In this document: one piece after another, positions 18,185 through 27,043 of the stretch
How the letters are laid out: every line of letters begins with the position of its first letter
Numbering within the stretch: the stretch's first letter is position 1
NCBI GenBank assembly: GCA_963754645.1
Contig: CAVWGP010000004.1
Coordinates: forward strand, 1,494,467-1,558,466
DNA length: 64,000 nucleotides
Direction: 5' to 3'
Source: CAVWGP01 sp963754645
GTDB taxonomy: Bacteria; Pseudomonadota; Alphaproteobacteria; Bin65
Notes under the pieces: generated by a model
The model's database searches: none
What the model saw: the letters and a program-made list of their open reading frames with translations, nothing else
What the model was told of the DNA's origin: nothing
Program-made: the position numbers and the translations under genes

Positions 18185-18604
18185 TCACAGCAATCCGAGC
18201 GCCCTCAGCTCGGCCGCCATCTTGGGCGGAGGCTCGCGTTCCGGCTTGGCGCCCTTCGCCAGATCGCGCGGCGCGTCCTCCGGCTTGAAATAGCGCCAGC
18301 CCTGATGCGGCCGGCGCGGCTGCAGCGCGGTCGGCACCAGCTTGCGGTCGAGCATGATGAAGCAGACCCGGCCGCGCTCCTTGGTGACGCCGTGCTCGAA
18401 ACCGACAATGCGCTGCCGCACGCGCACATAGCCCTTGATGATCCAATAGATCGAACCGCCGTCGACGATCTCCGCCTCGCTCTTGGGGCGAAACCGCGTC
18501 ACGTGATAGAGGCGCTTCTTGGACTTGAGCCGGTGCTTCTGCCATTTGGCGAGTTCGTCGATGGTCTCGACGCCGACGCAGAGTTTGATGAGATGCAAAG
18601 CCAT
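18185..18604 (-). CDS. DUF1489 family protein
   Basis: This 139-residue protein of unknown function is recognisable by the start MALHLIKLCVGVETIDEL, the central TRFRPKSEAEIVDGGSIYWIIKG, and RQRIVGFE. The family is widespread and almost confined to alphaproteobacteria, usually as a single conserved cytoplasmic gene, so it is useful for placing the organism. It lies 22 bp upstream of putA on the same strand and 29 bp after the stop of the DASS permease gene's strand-mate. No catalytic motif is evident. Confidence 0.85.
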   Translation of the reverse strand: MALHLIKLCVGVETIDELAKWQKHRLKSKKRLYHVTRFRPKSEAEIVDGGSIYWIIKGYVRVRQRIVGFEHGVTKERGRVCFIMLDRKLVPTALQPRRPHQGWRYFKPEDAPRDLAKGAKPEREPPPKMAAELRALGLL

Positions 18605-18633
18605 GCGCGGACTTTAGGCAGCGCCCTTGCCGC

Positions 18634-20010
18634 TCACAACAGGCCGATCAGGCGCCACCAAAAGTAATTCACAGGGACCAGGAACGCGACCGTCAGCGCC
18701 GCCGTCGCCATGGTCGCCCGGGTGCATTCCATGAAGCTCACTTTCGCGAGCTGGAGGGCGACGACGAGCGGCGCGGTTTGATAGGGAAACAGCAGCAGCG
18801 AATTCGAAAGCACGACGATCATCAGCACCGTGAACAGCGGGAGGCCGGTCGCGGTGGCAAATTCGCCGGCCAAGGGCGTCAGCACGGCGGGCAAGCCGAG
18901 CTGGTTGGTCACAAGGCCGAGCAACGTGCCCATGCCGTAGAGCAAGTTATAGTTGAGTTGCGTGGCGCCCGGCTCGAGCGGCATGACGCTGAGCAGGCCT
19001 TTCGCCAGCACCTCGCCGCCGCCGCTATGCGCCAGCACGGCGCCGACGCCCATGATGCCGGCCGTATAGAACGCCGGCCCAAGCTTGAGATCGCTCTGAA
19101 ACGCCGCATAGGGCAACACGCCGATGCGCGGCAGGAAGCACACGAAACCGGCCGCCAGACCGATCCAGCCGGGATCGAGGCGATGCCAGAAATCCGTTGT
19201 CCAGAGCGCAAGAGAAATGCCGAGGATGGCCGCCATGCGGCGCTCCGCGTTGGACCAGGGCCGCGGCGCTTCGTCGGCGCCGACCGGCGCCGGCGTTTCG
19301 CGAAACAAGCGCCAGCACACCAAACCGATCGTCAGCGATTTCAGCACCGCGGTCACCGGAAATTGCGCCCAGAGATAAGCGCCATATGTGATCTTGATTC
19401 CATGCAGCGTGTCGGCGCCGCCGACCAAGACCATGTTGGCGATATTGCCGGTCATGATTCCGGCGCTGGCCATGAAACTGGTGAGGCCGGTGACGATGAT
19501 CATCCCGTTGTAGCCGCGGCTGCCGGGCGCGAAACCGAGCCGCGCGGCAAAGGCGACGACCAGCGGCACCAGGATCATGACCCGGCCCATCACCGAGGGC
19601 ATCAGGATCATCAGCAGAAAACTCGTCGCCACCAGGCCGGCCATGACGCGGCCATAGGAGCCGCCGAACAGGCCGATCATGCGGCGCGCGATGCGGTCGC
19701 CCAGGCCCGTGCTTTGCACACCCAGACCGATGAACATGCCGCCGATCACCAGCCACCAGGCGGACGAAAGAAATCCGGCAAACACGGTTGCGGGCGGTGC
19801 CAGGGCGAGCAGCATGGCGAGCACGAAAAATCCGATGGCGCTGAGATGCTCGGGCATGATGCCGGTGGCGAAGAAAACGATCGCCACCAGGCACAGCGCG
19901 AGCGCTCTCGCCGTCGTGGGCGAAATACCCTCGGGCGGAAACAGTGCAAGTGCCAGCGCCAGCACGACGACCAAGCCGGCCAGCGCGCGCGGCCAATGCG
20001 AAGTGCTCAC
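18634..20010 (-). CDS. DASS (SLC13/CitT-like) anion permease
   Basis: This 458-residue inner-membrane protein has about 11-12 hydrophobic segments. It carries the divalent-anion:Na+ symporter features SAWWLVIGGMFIGLGVQSTGL and ANMVLVGGADTLHGIKITYG, plus the C-terminal NSLLLFPYQTAPLVVA. Such carriers import di- or monocarboxylates. The GTG start at 20010 overlaps the TGA stop of HMG-CoA lyase in a GTGA junction, a strong sign of translational coupling. Transport of a short organic acid related to leucine breakdown (for example acetoacetate or a branched hydroxy acid) is an inference from that coupling only. Confidence 0.85.
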   Translation of the reverse strand: MSTSHWPRALAGLVVVLALALALFPPEGISPTTARALALCLVAIVFFATGIMPEHLSAIGFFVLAMLLALAPPATVFAGFLSSAWWLVIGGMFIGLGVQSTGLGDRIARRMIGLFGGSYGRVMAGLVATSFLLMILMPSVMGRVMILVPLVVAFAARLGFAPGSRGYNGMIIVTGLTSFMASAGIMTGNIANMVLVGGADTLHGIKITYGAYLWAQFPVTAVLKSLTIGLVCWRLFRETPAPVGADEAPRPWSNAERRMAAILGISLALWTTDFWHRLDPGWIGLAAGFVCFLPRIGVLPYAAFQSDLKLGPAFYTAGIMGVGAVLAHSGGGEVLAKGLLSVMPLEPGATQLNYNLLYGMGTLLGLVTNQLGLPAVLTPLAGEFATATGLPLFTVLMIVVLSNSLLLFPYQTAPLVVALQLAKVSFMECTRATMATAALTVAFLVPVNYFWWRLIGLL

Positions 20011-20915
20011 GCCGCGGCCTTGGCCATCAAAGCTTGCGCCACCCGCGAGGCCGGCCGCCGCCCGAGCTTGTCGCAGATAAAGCGCCCGGCGGCGGCGACG
20101 CGGTCGAGATCGGCGCCGGTCGCGATGCCGAGGCCGTTCAGCATGTAAAGTACGTCCTCGGTCGCGACATTGCCCGATGCGCCGGCGGCATAGGGGCAGC
20201 CGCCCAATCCGCCGACCGAGGAATCGACCGTGGCCACGCCGCGCTCCAGGCACGCCAGCGCATTGGCGAGGGCTTGGCCGTAGGTGTCGTGAAAATGGAT
20301 CGCGAGCTTGTCGAGCGGCACGCGCGCGGCGACGGCGTCGATCATGGCTTGCGCCTTGGCCGGCGTGCCGACGCCGATCGTGTCGCCCAGGGAAATTTCA
20401 TAGCAGCCCATCGCCAGCAATTTTTCGGCGACATCGGCGACCGTGGCGAGCTTCGTCTCGCCCTCATAGGGACAGCCCAGCACGCAGGAAACATAGCCCC
20501 GCACCCGTATATTCCGCGCCCGCGCCGCGACGCAGACTTCCGCCGCGCGTTCCAGGCTATCGGCGATCGAGCAATTGGTGTTCTTGCGCGTGAAAGCCTC
20601 AGATGCGGCGCTGCCCACAGCGACGTCCTCGACCTTGGCGGCGATGGCGCGGGCCAGGCCTTGCGGATTGAAGGCGATCGCCGGGTAGCTGACGCCGGGT
20701 TTGCGCCGCAGTCCGGCATAGACCGCGTCGGTATCGGCCATTTGCGGCACCCATTTCGGCGACACGAAAGCGCCGGCTTCGACAACGCTCAAACCGGCAT
20801 CGGCCAGGCGCTCGATCAGCTCGATCTTGACCGGCGCCGGAACGGCGGTCTTTTCGTTTTGCAGCCCGTCGCGCGGACCGACTTCGACAAGCTTGACGCG
20901 CTGCGGCAGCCGCAT
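20007..20915 (-). CDS. hydroxymethylglutaryl-CoA lyase
   Basis: This 302-residue TIM-barrel lyase cleaves HMG-CoA into acetyl-CoA and acetoacetate, the last step of leucine breakdown. Diagnostic motifs are VEVGPRDGLQNE at the N-terminus, the metal-site HFHDTYGQALAN, and SSVGGLGGCPYAAGASGNVATED, which contains the catalytic cysteine. ATG 20915 has AAGGAG 10 nt upstream, and that site overlaps the TAG stop of the carboxylase alpha gene, so the genes are translationally linked. It is in the same operon as mccB, the hydratase and mccA. Confidence 0.95.
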   Translation of the reverse strand: MRLPQRVKLVEVGPRDGLQNEKTAVPAPVKIELIERLADAGLSVVEAGAFVSPKWVPQMADTDAVYAGLRRKPGVSYPAIAFNPQGLARAIAAKVEDVAVGSAASEAFTRKNTNCSIADSLERAAEVCVAARARNIRVRGYVSCVLGCPYEGETKLATVADVAEKLLAMGCYEISLGDTIGVGTPAKAQAMIDAVAARVPLDKLAIHFHDTYGQALANALACLERGVATVDSSVGGLGGCPYAAGASGNVATEDVLYMLNGLGIATGADLDRVAAAGRFICDKLGRRPASRVAQALMAKAAA

Positions 20916-20922
20916 GTCCGAC

Positions 20923-22941
20923 CTACTCCTTGGCGTCAAAATGAATCAGCTCGACGCCCTCGTCGACCTGTTCGCCGACCTTGAAGTGGATCGCCGCCAC
21001 CGTGCCATCGGCCGGCGCGCGGATCGTGTGTTCCATCTTCATGGCTTCCATGACCAGCAGCGCTTGGCCGCGCTCGACGGCGGCGCCGGGTTCGACGCGC
21101 AGCGCCACGATCTTGCCCGGCATTGGCGCCCGGAGACTTTCGACACCCGCCTCGGCATCGGCGACGGCCGCCATCGGATCGACGACTCCAAGGCGCCAGC
21201 TTCGTCCGGCCAGGAACACGTGCAGCTCGTCGCGATGCCGAATGACGGTCGCCTCGGACCGATCGCCGGCGAAACCCGCCGAGATCGCGCCGTCGCCGAG
21301 ATCGCGCGCCGTCACGTCCACGCCGCCGCCGGGCAAATCCATCCGATAGCCCGATTTGCGGTAATGCACGGTGACGGCGACCTCGCGCGCGTCTTCCGGC
21401 CGGCCGCCATCGGCGAAACGAAAACTCGTCCAGGCATCGTCGTTGAGCCGCCAACCGTCGGCGCGGTGCCAGGGCGAGTGCTTGTCCGCCACGGACGCGG
21501 CGTGCGCCGCGGCGTCGCGCGCGATGGCGAGCATCATATGCAGCGCGGCAAAGCCCAAGACTCGATCCGGCGCGGGCGCGGGCGCCGGGATCAGCGCCGC
21601 GCGATGATCGGCGATGAAGCCGGTGTGCACGTCGCCCGCCTCGAACGCGGGATGACTGCATACCGCATGCAGAAAATCGATGTTCGTCGCGGGGCCGACG
21701 ATGCGGCACTGCTCGAGCGCCGAGCGCATGCGGCGCAGCGCGTCGGCGCGGCTTTCGCCCCACACGATCAGCTTGGCGATCATCGGATCGTAGTGGATGC
21801 TGACGGTGTCGCCCTGGCGCACGCCGGTATCGACGCGCACCGGTCCCGCGGGATCGCTCGCCGGCAGGTGGAGATGGGCGAGCTGGCCGGTCGCCGGCAG
21901 GAAATCGCGCGCCGGATCTTCGGCATAGAGGCGGGATTCGATCGCGTGGCCGCGCGCGCGAAGCTGGTCCTGGCGCAGCGGCAGCGGCTCGCCAGCAGCA
22001 ACGCGCAACTGCCACTCGACGAGGTCGAGGCCGGCGATCAATTCGGTCACCGGATGCTCGACCTGGAGTCGCGTGTTCATCTCCATGAAATAGAACTTAG
22101 CGGCGCCGTAGATGAACTCGACCGTGCCGGCGCCGGCATAGCCGATCGCCTTGGCGGCCGCGACGGCGGCCTCGCCCATGGCGCGGCGCGTTTCGGCCGG
22201 CAATCCGGGCGCCGGCGCTTCTTCGAGAACTTTCTGATGGCGGCGCTGCACCGAGCAGTCGCGCTCGAACAGATAGACCGCATTTCCCTTGGTATCGGCA
22301 AAGACCTGAATTTCGACATGGCGCGGCCGCTCGACATATTTTTCAACGAGCACGGCCTTGTCGCCGAAGGCGCCGCCGGCTTCGCGCTGCGCGCCGGCCA
22401 GGGCCTCGGCAAAATCGGCGGCGCTATCGACGCGGCGCATGCCCTTGCCGCCGCCGCCGGCGACGGCCTTGATCAGCACCGGGAAGCCGATGCGCGCCGC
22501 CTCGCGCGCCAGCAGCGCCGCATCCTGGTCGGCGCCGTGATAGCCCGGCACAATCGGCACGGTGGCTTTTTCCATCAGCGCCTTGGCCGCGCTCTTCGAA
22601 CCCATGGCCCGGATCGCCGATGGCGGCGGGCCGATGAAGACAATGCCCGCCGCGGCGCAGGCCTCGGCGAAAGCGGCGTTCTCCGACAGAAATCCGTAGC
22701 CGGGATGAATCGCCTCGGCGCCGGTCTTGCGCGCCGCCGCGACGATCGCGTCGATCTTGAGATAGCTTTCGGCCGGCGCCGGCGGACCGATGCGGATCGC
22801 CTCGTCCGCCACGGCGACGTGCAGCGCCTGGGCATCGGCGTCGGAATAGACGGCGACGGTCTTGATCGCGAAGCGCCGCGCCGTGCGCATGACGCGGCAG
22901 GCGATTTCGCCGCGATTGGCTATCAGGACTTTTTTGAACAC
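20923..22941 (-). CDS. mccA: methylcrotonyl-CoA carboxylase, biotin-carrying alpha subunit
   Basis: This 672-residue subunit combines biotin carboxylase and a biotin carrier. It begins VFKKVLIANRGEIACRVMRTARR, has the ATP-grasp loop KAVAGGGGKGMR and the catalytic region EMNTRLQVEHPVTE, and ends with a biotinyl domain whose acceptor lysine is in VMEAMKMEH. Propionyl- or acetyl-CoA carboxylase subunits look similar; the operon with mccB, a glutaconyl-CoA hydratase and HMG-CoA lyase makes methylcrotonyl-CoA the likely substrate. The start is GTG 22941, with TTG at 22947 also possible; GGAAAA lies just upstream. Confidence 0.93.
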   Translation of the reverse strand: MFKKVLIANRGEIACRVMRTARRFAIKTVAVYSDADAQALHVAVADEAIRIGPPAPAESYLKIDAIVAAARKTGAEAIHPGYGFLSENAAFAEACAAAGIVFIGPPPSAIRAMGSKSAAKALMEKATVPIVPGYHGADQDAALLAREAARIGFPVLIKAVAGGGGKGMRRVDSAADFAEALAGAQREAGGAFGDKAVLVEKYVERPRHVEIQVFADTKGNAVYLFERDCSVQRRHQKVLEEAPAPGLPAETRRAMGEAAVAAAKAIGYAGAGTVEFIYGAAKFYFMEMNTRLQVEHPVTELIAGLDLVEWQLRVAAGEPLPLRQDQLRARGHAIESRLYAEDPARDFLPATGQLAHLHLPASDPAGPVRVDTGVRQGDTVSIHYDPMIAKLIVWGESRADALRRMRSALEQCRIVGPATNIDFLHAVCSHPAFEAGDVHTGFIADHRAALIPAPAPAPDRVLGFAALHMMLAIARDAAAHAASVADKHSPWHRADGWRLNDDAWTSFRFADGGRPEDAREVAVTVHYRKSGYRMDLPGGGVDVTARDLGDGAISAGFAGDRSEATVIRHRDELHVFLAGRSWRLGVVDPMAAVADAEAGVESLRAPMPGKIVALRVEPGAAVERGQALLVMEAMKMEHTIRAPADGTVAAIHFKVGEQVDEGVELIHFDAKE

Positions 22942-22972
22942 GTGCAATTTTTCCGATCTGCCGAACGCCCCA

Positions 22973-23878
22973 TCACGATCGATCGCGGCGCCGCGCATGC
23001 GCGATGATTTCGTTGAACCCGAACAAGAGCAGGACAATACCGCAAATCAACTCCAGAGCAGTCAACACTCGGATGACGTTGGTTGCCGGCGTGATGTCGC
23101 CATATCCCACGGTGCTCAGCGTGACAATTGAAAAGTATAGCGCGTCGGCGAAAGACAGCTCCCGGCGCTCGCCCAGCACCAGAAACTGCGGCACCGCGGT
23201 GTACCGGTCGATAATCCGGTAAATCGCGGCGAAAACCACGACGATCAGCGAATAGAACGTTAGAAACGCAAAGGCCGGAACGGCTAGCCGCGCGGCCATC
23301 GCGAAAAACTCTTCGAAGAGGATCCCTGCGTCGAGCAGAAACGTCGCCACGTTTTCGCTGGCGCGCAATACGATCAAGCCAATCAGAAGCATCGCGGCCA
23401 AGAATACGATGTCGAGCGCTCGTGGCGACATCGCGAGCCCGGGCACGAGGAAGGTCGCGCCGCCGATGATGACAATGGGCAGGAACCACAGAAAGACGCG
23501 CCCGATCCGGCCCTCGTCGCGCAGCTTCAGCGAGCCGACGATGGCGCCGATGCGCGCCCGGCGCCACCAACTCCCGGCCAGAAATCCCGCGATCGGCAGG
23601 CCGTAGCCGGCAAAGGCCGCCCATGGGTCGACCAAGCGGAAATTGCTTTCCCAAAATAAGATGAAAAAGCAGGTGTAGATGGCCATAAAATTCGCCAGCG
23701 CGATCGCGAAGAACGTGCTGCCGGGGAAAATCCATAGGATGATTCCGAAAGCAAGAACAATGACGCCGATTTGAAGCGGCAGGAACAGGAGATTCGGCGC
23801 GACGGCAACGCCGATCAGGCCAACCAAGAACACCGTGAATAAGAGCGCTCGCGTTCGATGTTCGCGGCCGGATGCCAT
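22973..23878 (-). CDS. two-pore-helix type potassium channel protein
   Basis: This 301-residue integral membrane protein has about six or seven hydrophobic segments. Near its C-terminus it carries the pore motif ADALYFSIVTLSTVGYGDITP, with the TVGYGD selectivity filter of K+ channels, followed by a final helix (VLTALELICGIVLLLFGF). No RCK/TrkA regulatory domain or voltage-sensor arginine ladder is obvious. It lies 31 bp upstream of mccA and 7 bp downstream of the hydratase gene on the same strand. It therefore appears built into the leucine-degradation operon, an unexpected position for an ion channel. Confidence 0.88.
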   Translation of the reverse strand: MASGREHRTRALLFTVFLVGLIGVAVAPNLLFLPLQIGVIVLAFGIILWIFPGSTFFAIALANFMAIYTCFFILFWESNFRLVDPWAAFAGYGLPIAGFLAGSWWRRARIGAIVGSLKLRDEGRIGRVFLWFLPIVIIGGATFLVPGLAMSPRALDIVFLAAMLLIGLIVLRASENVATFLLDAGILFEEFFAMAARLAVPAFAFLTFYSLIVVVFAAIYRIIDRYTAVPQFLVLGERRELSFADALYFSIVTLSTVGYGDITPATNVIRVLTALELICGIVLLLFGFNEIIAHARRRDRS

Positions 23879-23885
23879 GTTTCCG

Positions 23886-24671
23886 TCACGCCAGCCACTT
23901 GGGCTTACGCTTCTCGAGAAAGGCGCGCGCGCCTTCCTTGCCCTCGTCGGTCGCGCGCTGCGACGCGATGCGATGGGCGGTATCGGCCATCAAAACTTCG
24001 TCGATCGGCGCGCCCGCGATGCGCGCGATCAGGTTCTTGATCGCGCCGTGCGCCTGCGGCCCGCCCTCGCGCAATCGCTTGACGAACCAGCCGGCGGCGT
24101 TTTGCAGCTCGGCCGGCGGCACGACTTCATGCACCAGGCCGATGCGCAGCGCGTCCGCCGCCTCGAACACTTCGCCGGTGAGGAAATAGCGCCGCGCCAT
24201 GCCTTCGCCGATCTTGCTCAGCACATAGGGACCGATCGTCGCCGGCAGCAGGCCCAAGCGCACTTCGGACAGCGAAAATTTCGCCGTATCGACCGCGATC
24301 GCGATATCGCACGCCGCGATCAAGCCGAGCCCGCCGCCATAGGCCGGCCCGTTGACCAGCGCCATGGTCGGCTTCGGGAAGCGATTGATGGTGTGCAGCA
24401 TGTCGGCGAGGCGCTTGGCATCGGCGAAATTGTCGTCGAAGCTGTAATTCGCCGTGCGCTCCATCCATTTGAGATCGCCGCCGGCGCAGAACGTGCCGCC
24501 AAGCCCGGAGAGCTGGACGATGCGGACCTCGGGCAGTTTCTCCAGCCGAACGAAGGCCGCCGTGAGATTGGCGATCAGCTTTTCGTCGAGCGCGTTGTGA
24601 ACGGCCGGCCGATTGAGCCAGACCTGCGCGATGCCGGCTTCGATTTTGACGATATGATTGTCTTCGTTCAT
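23886..24671 (-). CDS. enoyl-CoA hydratase family, probable methylglutaconyl-CoA hydratase
   Basis: This 261-residue crotonase-fold enzyme has the oxyanion-hole segments GLGGTFCAGGDLKWM and ALVNGPAYGGGLGLIAACDIA, and ends with the usual KRKPKWLA. Within an mccB-mccA-HMG-CoA lyase operon, its expected job is hydration of 3-methylglutaconyl-CoA to HMG-CoA. The substrate assignment is from context; the fold call is firm. It starts 17 bp after the mccB stop. Confidence 0.9.
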   Translation of the reverse strand: MNEDNHIVKIEAGIAQVWLNRPAVHNALDEKLIANLTAAFVRLEKLPEVRIVQLSGLGGTFCAGGDLKWMERTANYSFDDNFADAKRLADMLHTINRFPKPTMALVNGPAYGGGLGLIAACDIAIAVDTAKFSLSEVRLGLLPATIGPYVLSKIGEGMARRYFLTGEVFEAADALRIGLVHEVVPPAELQNAAGWFVKRLREGGPQAHGAIKNLIARIAGAPIDEVLMADTAHRIASQRATDEGKEGARAFLEKRKPKWLA

Positions 24672-24688
24672 CGCCGCATGGCCCGCGA

Positions 24689-26296
24689 CTACATGCGGAA
24701 AATGCCGAACTTGCCGTCTTCCGCCGGCGATCCCGCCGCGGTCGACAAGCAAAGTCCGAGCACATTGCGGGTTTCGGCCGGATCGACGATGCCGTCGTCC
24801 CAGAGCCTTGCGGTCGAGTAGAATGGATGGCTCTGGTGTTCGAACTGCTTCAGGATCGGCGCCTTGAACTTGTCTTCGTCCTCCTTCGGCCAAGTCTTGC
24901 CGTCGGCCTCGATATTTTCGCGCCGCAACGTCGCCAGGACGTTGGCGGCCTGCTCGCCGCCCATGATCGCGATGCGGGCATTGGGCCACATCCAGAGAAA
25001 GCGCGGGCGGTAGCCGCGGCCGCACATGGCGTAGTTTCCCGCGCCGTAGGAATTGCCGATGATGAAGGTGATTTTCGGCACCCGCGCCGTCGAGGTCGCG
25101 GTGACGAGCTTGGCGCCGTCCTTGGCGATGCCGCCGGCCTCGTATTTCTTGCCGACCATGAAGCCGGTGATGTTCTGGAGATAGAGCAGCGGAATGCCGC
25201 GCTGGTTGCAGATTTCGATGAAATGCGCGCCCTTGAGCGAGCTTTCCGAGAATAGGATCCCGTTGTTGGCGAGAATGCCGACCGGATAGCCCCAAATGTG
25301 GGCGAAGCCGCAAACCAGCGTGGCGCCGTAGAGCTGCTTGAATTCGTCGAACTCGCTGCCGTCGGCGACGCGGGCGATGACTTCGCGCACGTCGTAGGGC
25401 TTTTTCCAATCCGGCGGCACGATGCCGTAGAGCTCCTCGGGATCGTAGAGCGGCGGGCGCGGCGTCATGATCTCGCCGGAGACTTTTTTCGGCTTGTTGA
25501 GCTTGGCCACGATCCGGCGCGCCATGCCGAGCGCGTGATGATCGTTCTGGGCGTAATAATCGGTGACGCCCGAGACGCGGGAATGCAAATCGGCGCCGCC
25601 AAGTTCCTCGGCGGAAACCTGCTCGCCCGTTGCCGCGCGCACCAGCGGCGGGCCGCCGAGAAAAATCGTGCCCTGGTTGCGCACGATGATCGACTCGTCG
25701 CACATCGCCGGCACATAGGCGCCGCCCGCCGTGCACGAACCCATGACGACGGCGATCTGCGGGATGCCCTTCGCCGACATGTTGGCTTGGCTATAGAACT
25801 GATTGCCGAAATGGCGCCAGTCGGGAAAAATGTCGTCCTGTTGCGGCAGGTTGCCGCCGCCGGAATCGACCAAGTAAATACAGGGCAGGCGGTTCTCGTC
25901 GGCGATCGATTGAGCATGAAGGTGCTTCTTGACGGTCATCGGATAATAGGTGCCGCCTTTGACCGTGGCGTCGTTGCAGATGATCATGCATTCGCGGCCC
26001 GACACTCGGCCGATGCCGGTGATGACGCCCGCCGACGGCACCTCGTTGTCGTACATGTCGAGTGCCGCGAGCTGGCCGATTTCGAGGAACGGCGCGCCGG
26101 GATCGACCAGGGTGCGGATGCGCTCGCGCGGCAGCAGCTTGCCGCGCGCCGCGTGCCGCTCTCGCGCCTTGGCCGGGCCGCCCTGCTTGACCGTCGCGAC
26201 CTTGGCGCGAAGCTCGCCGATCAGCGCCCGGTAGGCGGCATCGTTGGCGCGGAATTCTTCGTTGCGCGGATTGATGCTGCTGCGAATGACCGACAC
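24689..26296 (-). CDS. mccB: methylcrotonyl-CoA carboxylase, carboxyltransferase beta subunit
   Basis: This 535-residue carboxyltransferase moves CO2 from biotin to methylcrotonyl-CoA. It has the crotonase-like double domain with ARGKLLPRERIRTLVDPG, YLVDSGGGNLPQQ, GSCTAGGAYVPAMCDE, FLGGPPLVRAATGEQV and SYGAGNYAMCGRGY, all characteristic of MCC beta. The GTG start at 26296 follows a strong GGGGAGA site with 4-nt spacing. It is the first gene of the operon running leftwards to the DASS permease. The 155 bp upstream, shared with the divergent monooxygenase copy, show no palindrome comparable to the one at 46,275. Confidence 0.95.
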   Translation of the reverse strand: MSVIRSSINPRNEEFRANDAAYRALIGELRAKVATVKQGGPAKARERHAARGKLLPRERIRTLVDPGAPFLEIGQLAALDMYDNEVPSAGVITGIGRVSGRECMIICNDATVKGGTYYPMTVKKHLHAQSIADENRLPCIYLVDSGGGNLPQQDDIFPDWRHFGNQFYSQANMSAKGIPQIAVVMGSCTAGGAYVPAMCDESIIVRNQGTIFLGGPPLVRAATGEQVSAEELGGADLHSRVSGVTDYYAQNDHHALGMARRIVAKLNKPKKVSGEIMTPRPPLYDPEELYGIVPPDWKKPYDVREVIARVADGSEFDEFKQLYGATLVCGFAHIWGYPVGILANNGILFSESSLKGAHFIEICNQRGIPLLYLQNITGFMVGKKYEAGGIAKDGAKLVTATSTARVPKITFIIGNSYGAGNYAMCGRGYRPRFLWMWPNARIAIMGGEQAANVLATLRRENIEADGKTWPKEDEDKFKAPILKQFEHQSHPFYSTARLWDDGIVDPAETRNVLGLCLSTAAGSPAEDGKFGIFRM

Positions 26297-26451
26297 GATG
26301 TCTCCCCGGCTTGGCGGCGCGGCGCGCCCCAGCCCCTGCTTTTAGGGCAGCGCATGCGGAGGAGCAATCGCGCCCGTCGCGCGGATCGATTGCGCAATTC
26401 CGGCGGTCTGGCTACGCTGCAGGGCAAACCGGGGTGTTGGAGAGTCGAAAA

Positions 26452-27030
26452 TTGGATGCGGTGCTGAAAACGGACGCGCAGGGATCATCACGCCCGTCGG
26501 CGGCGGAGCTTGTCGCTCGCGCAAGGGCCTTGGCGCCGGCCATCCGCGCCCGCGCGGCGGCGGCGGAAAAGGCCATGGCCGTGCCCGCCGAAACCGTTCA
26601 GGAGCTGCGCCAAGCCGGCATATTCGACCTGATGAAGCCGCACCGGCACGGCGGCCACGAATACGATTTCGAGCCGATGACCGAGATCAGCTACGAGATC
26701 GGCCGCGCCTGCGCCTCGACCGCGTGGTGCATCGGCCTCTACATCGTGCACAATTGGATGCTCGGCATGTTTCCCGAGGAGTGCCAGGCGGAAATCTGGG
26801 GCGCCGATCCGGGCGACGTCATCGCCGGCTCGTACCCGCCGGCCGGCCAATGCGTGGTCGCCGACGGCGGCTGGCGCCTCAGCGGCCAGTTCCGCTTCAC
26901 CAGCGGCTGCGACAATGCGCAATGGGTGTTATACTCCAATAGAAAAGCCCCATTTTCAGGGTGTTTTTTGTTAGCTACTGTTAATCCCATCGCAAAAAGA
27001 ATTGAAATTGAATTTCCGTTACGAGCGTGA
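26452..27030 (+). pseudogene. truncated flavin-dependent monooxygenase / acyl-CoA-dehydrogenase-like gene (5' copy)
   Basis: The first 158 codons match the N-terminal half of the complete gene at 28,327-29,547, including TTG start, GGAGAG ribosome site, and the segments MAVPAETVQELRQAGIFDL and RFTSGCDNAQW. Homology stops abruptly at 26,925; the frame then reads about 34 unrelated residues (VLYSNRKAPFSGCF...) to a stop at 27,030. The loss removes the C-terminal flavin-binding helical domain, so the product cannot be functional. The breakpoint coincides with entry into AT-rich DNA. Confidence 0.88.
26542..26925 (+). repeat. direct repeat, left copy (384 bp)
   Basis: This stretch of the truncated gene is repeated without gaps at 28,417-28,800, with about 7 mismatches counted by eye (near 98% identity). 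The preceding 90 bp of coding sequence in the two copies are only about 77% identical, so identity rises sharply at the left boundary and ends abruptly at the right. Confidence 0.92.
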
Positions 27031-27043
27031 GAGGATTGCAGAG

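Noticed and set aside
20916..20939. Upstream TTG (20939) as start of HMG-CoA lyase
   Set aside because: AAGGAG is positioned for ATG 20915, and the extra residues lie inside the mccA coding end without family similarity.
18778..23007. Long plus-strand frames opposite the DASS permease and mccA
   Set aside because: Gln/His/Arg-rich low-complexity translations without family motifs; the minus-strand genes are well recognised.
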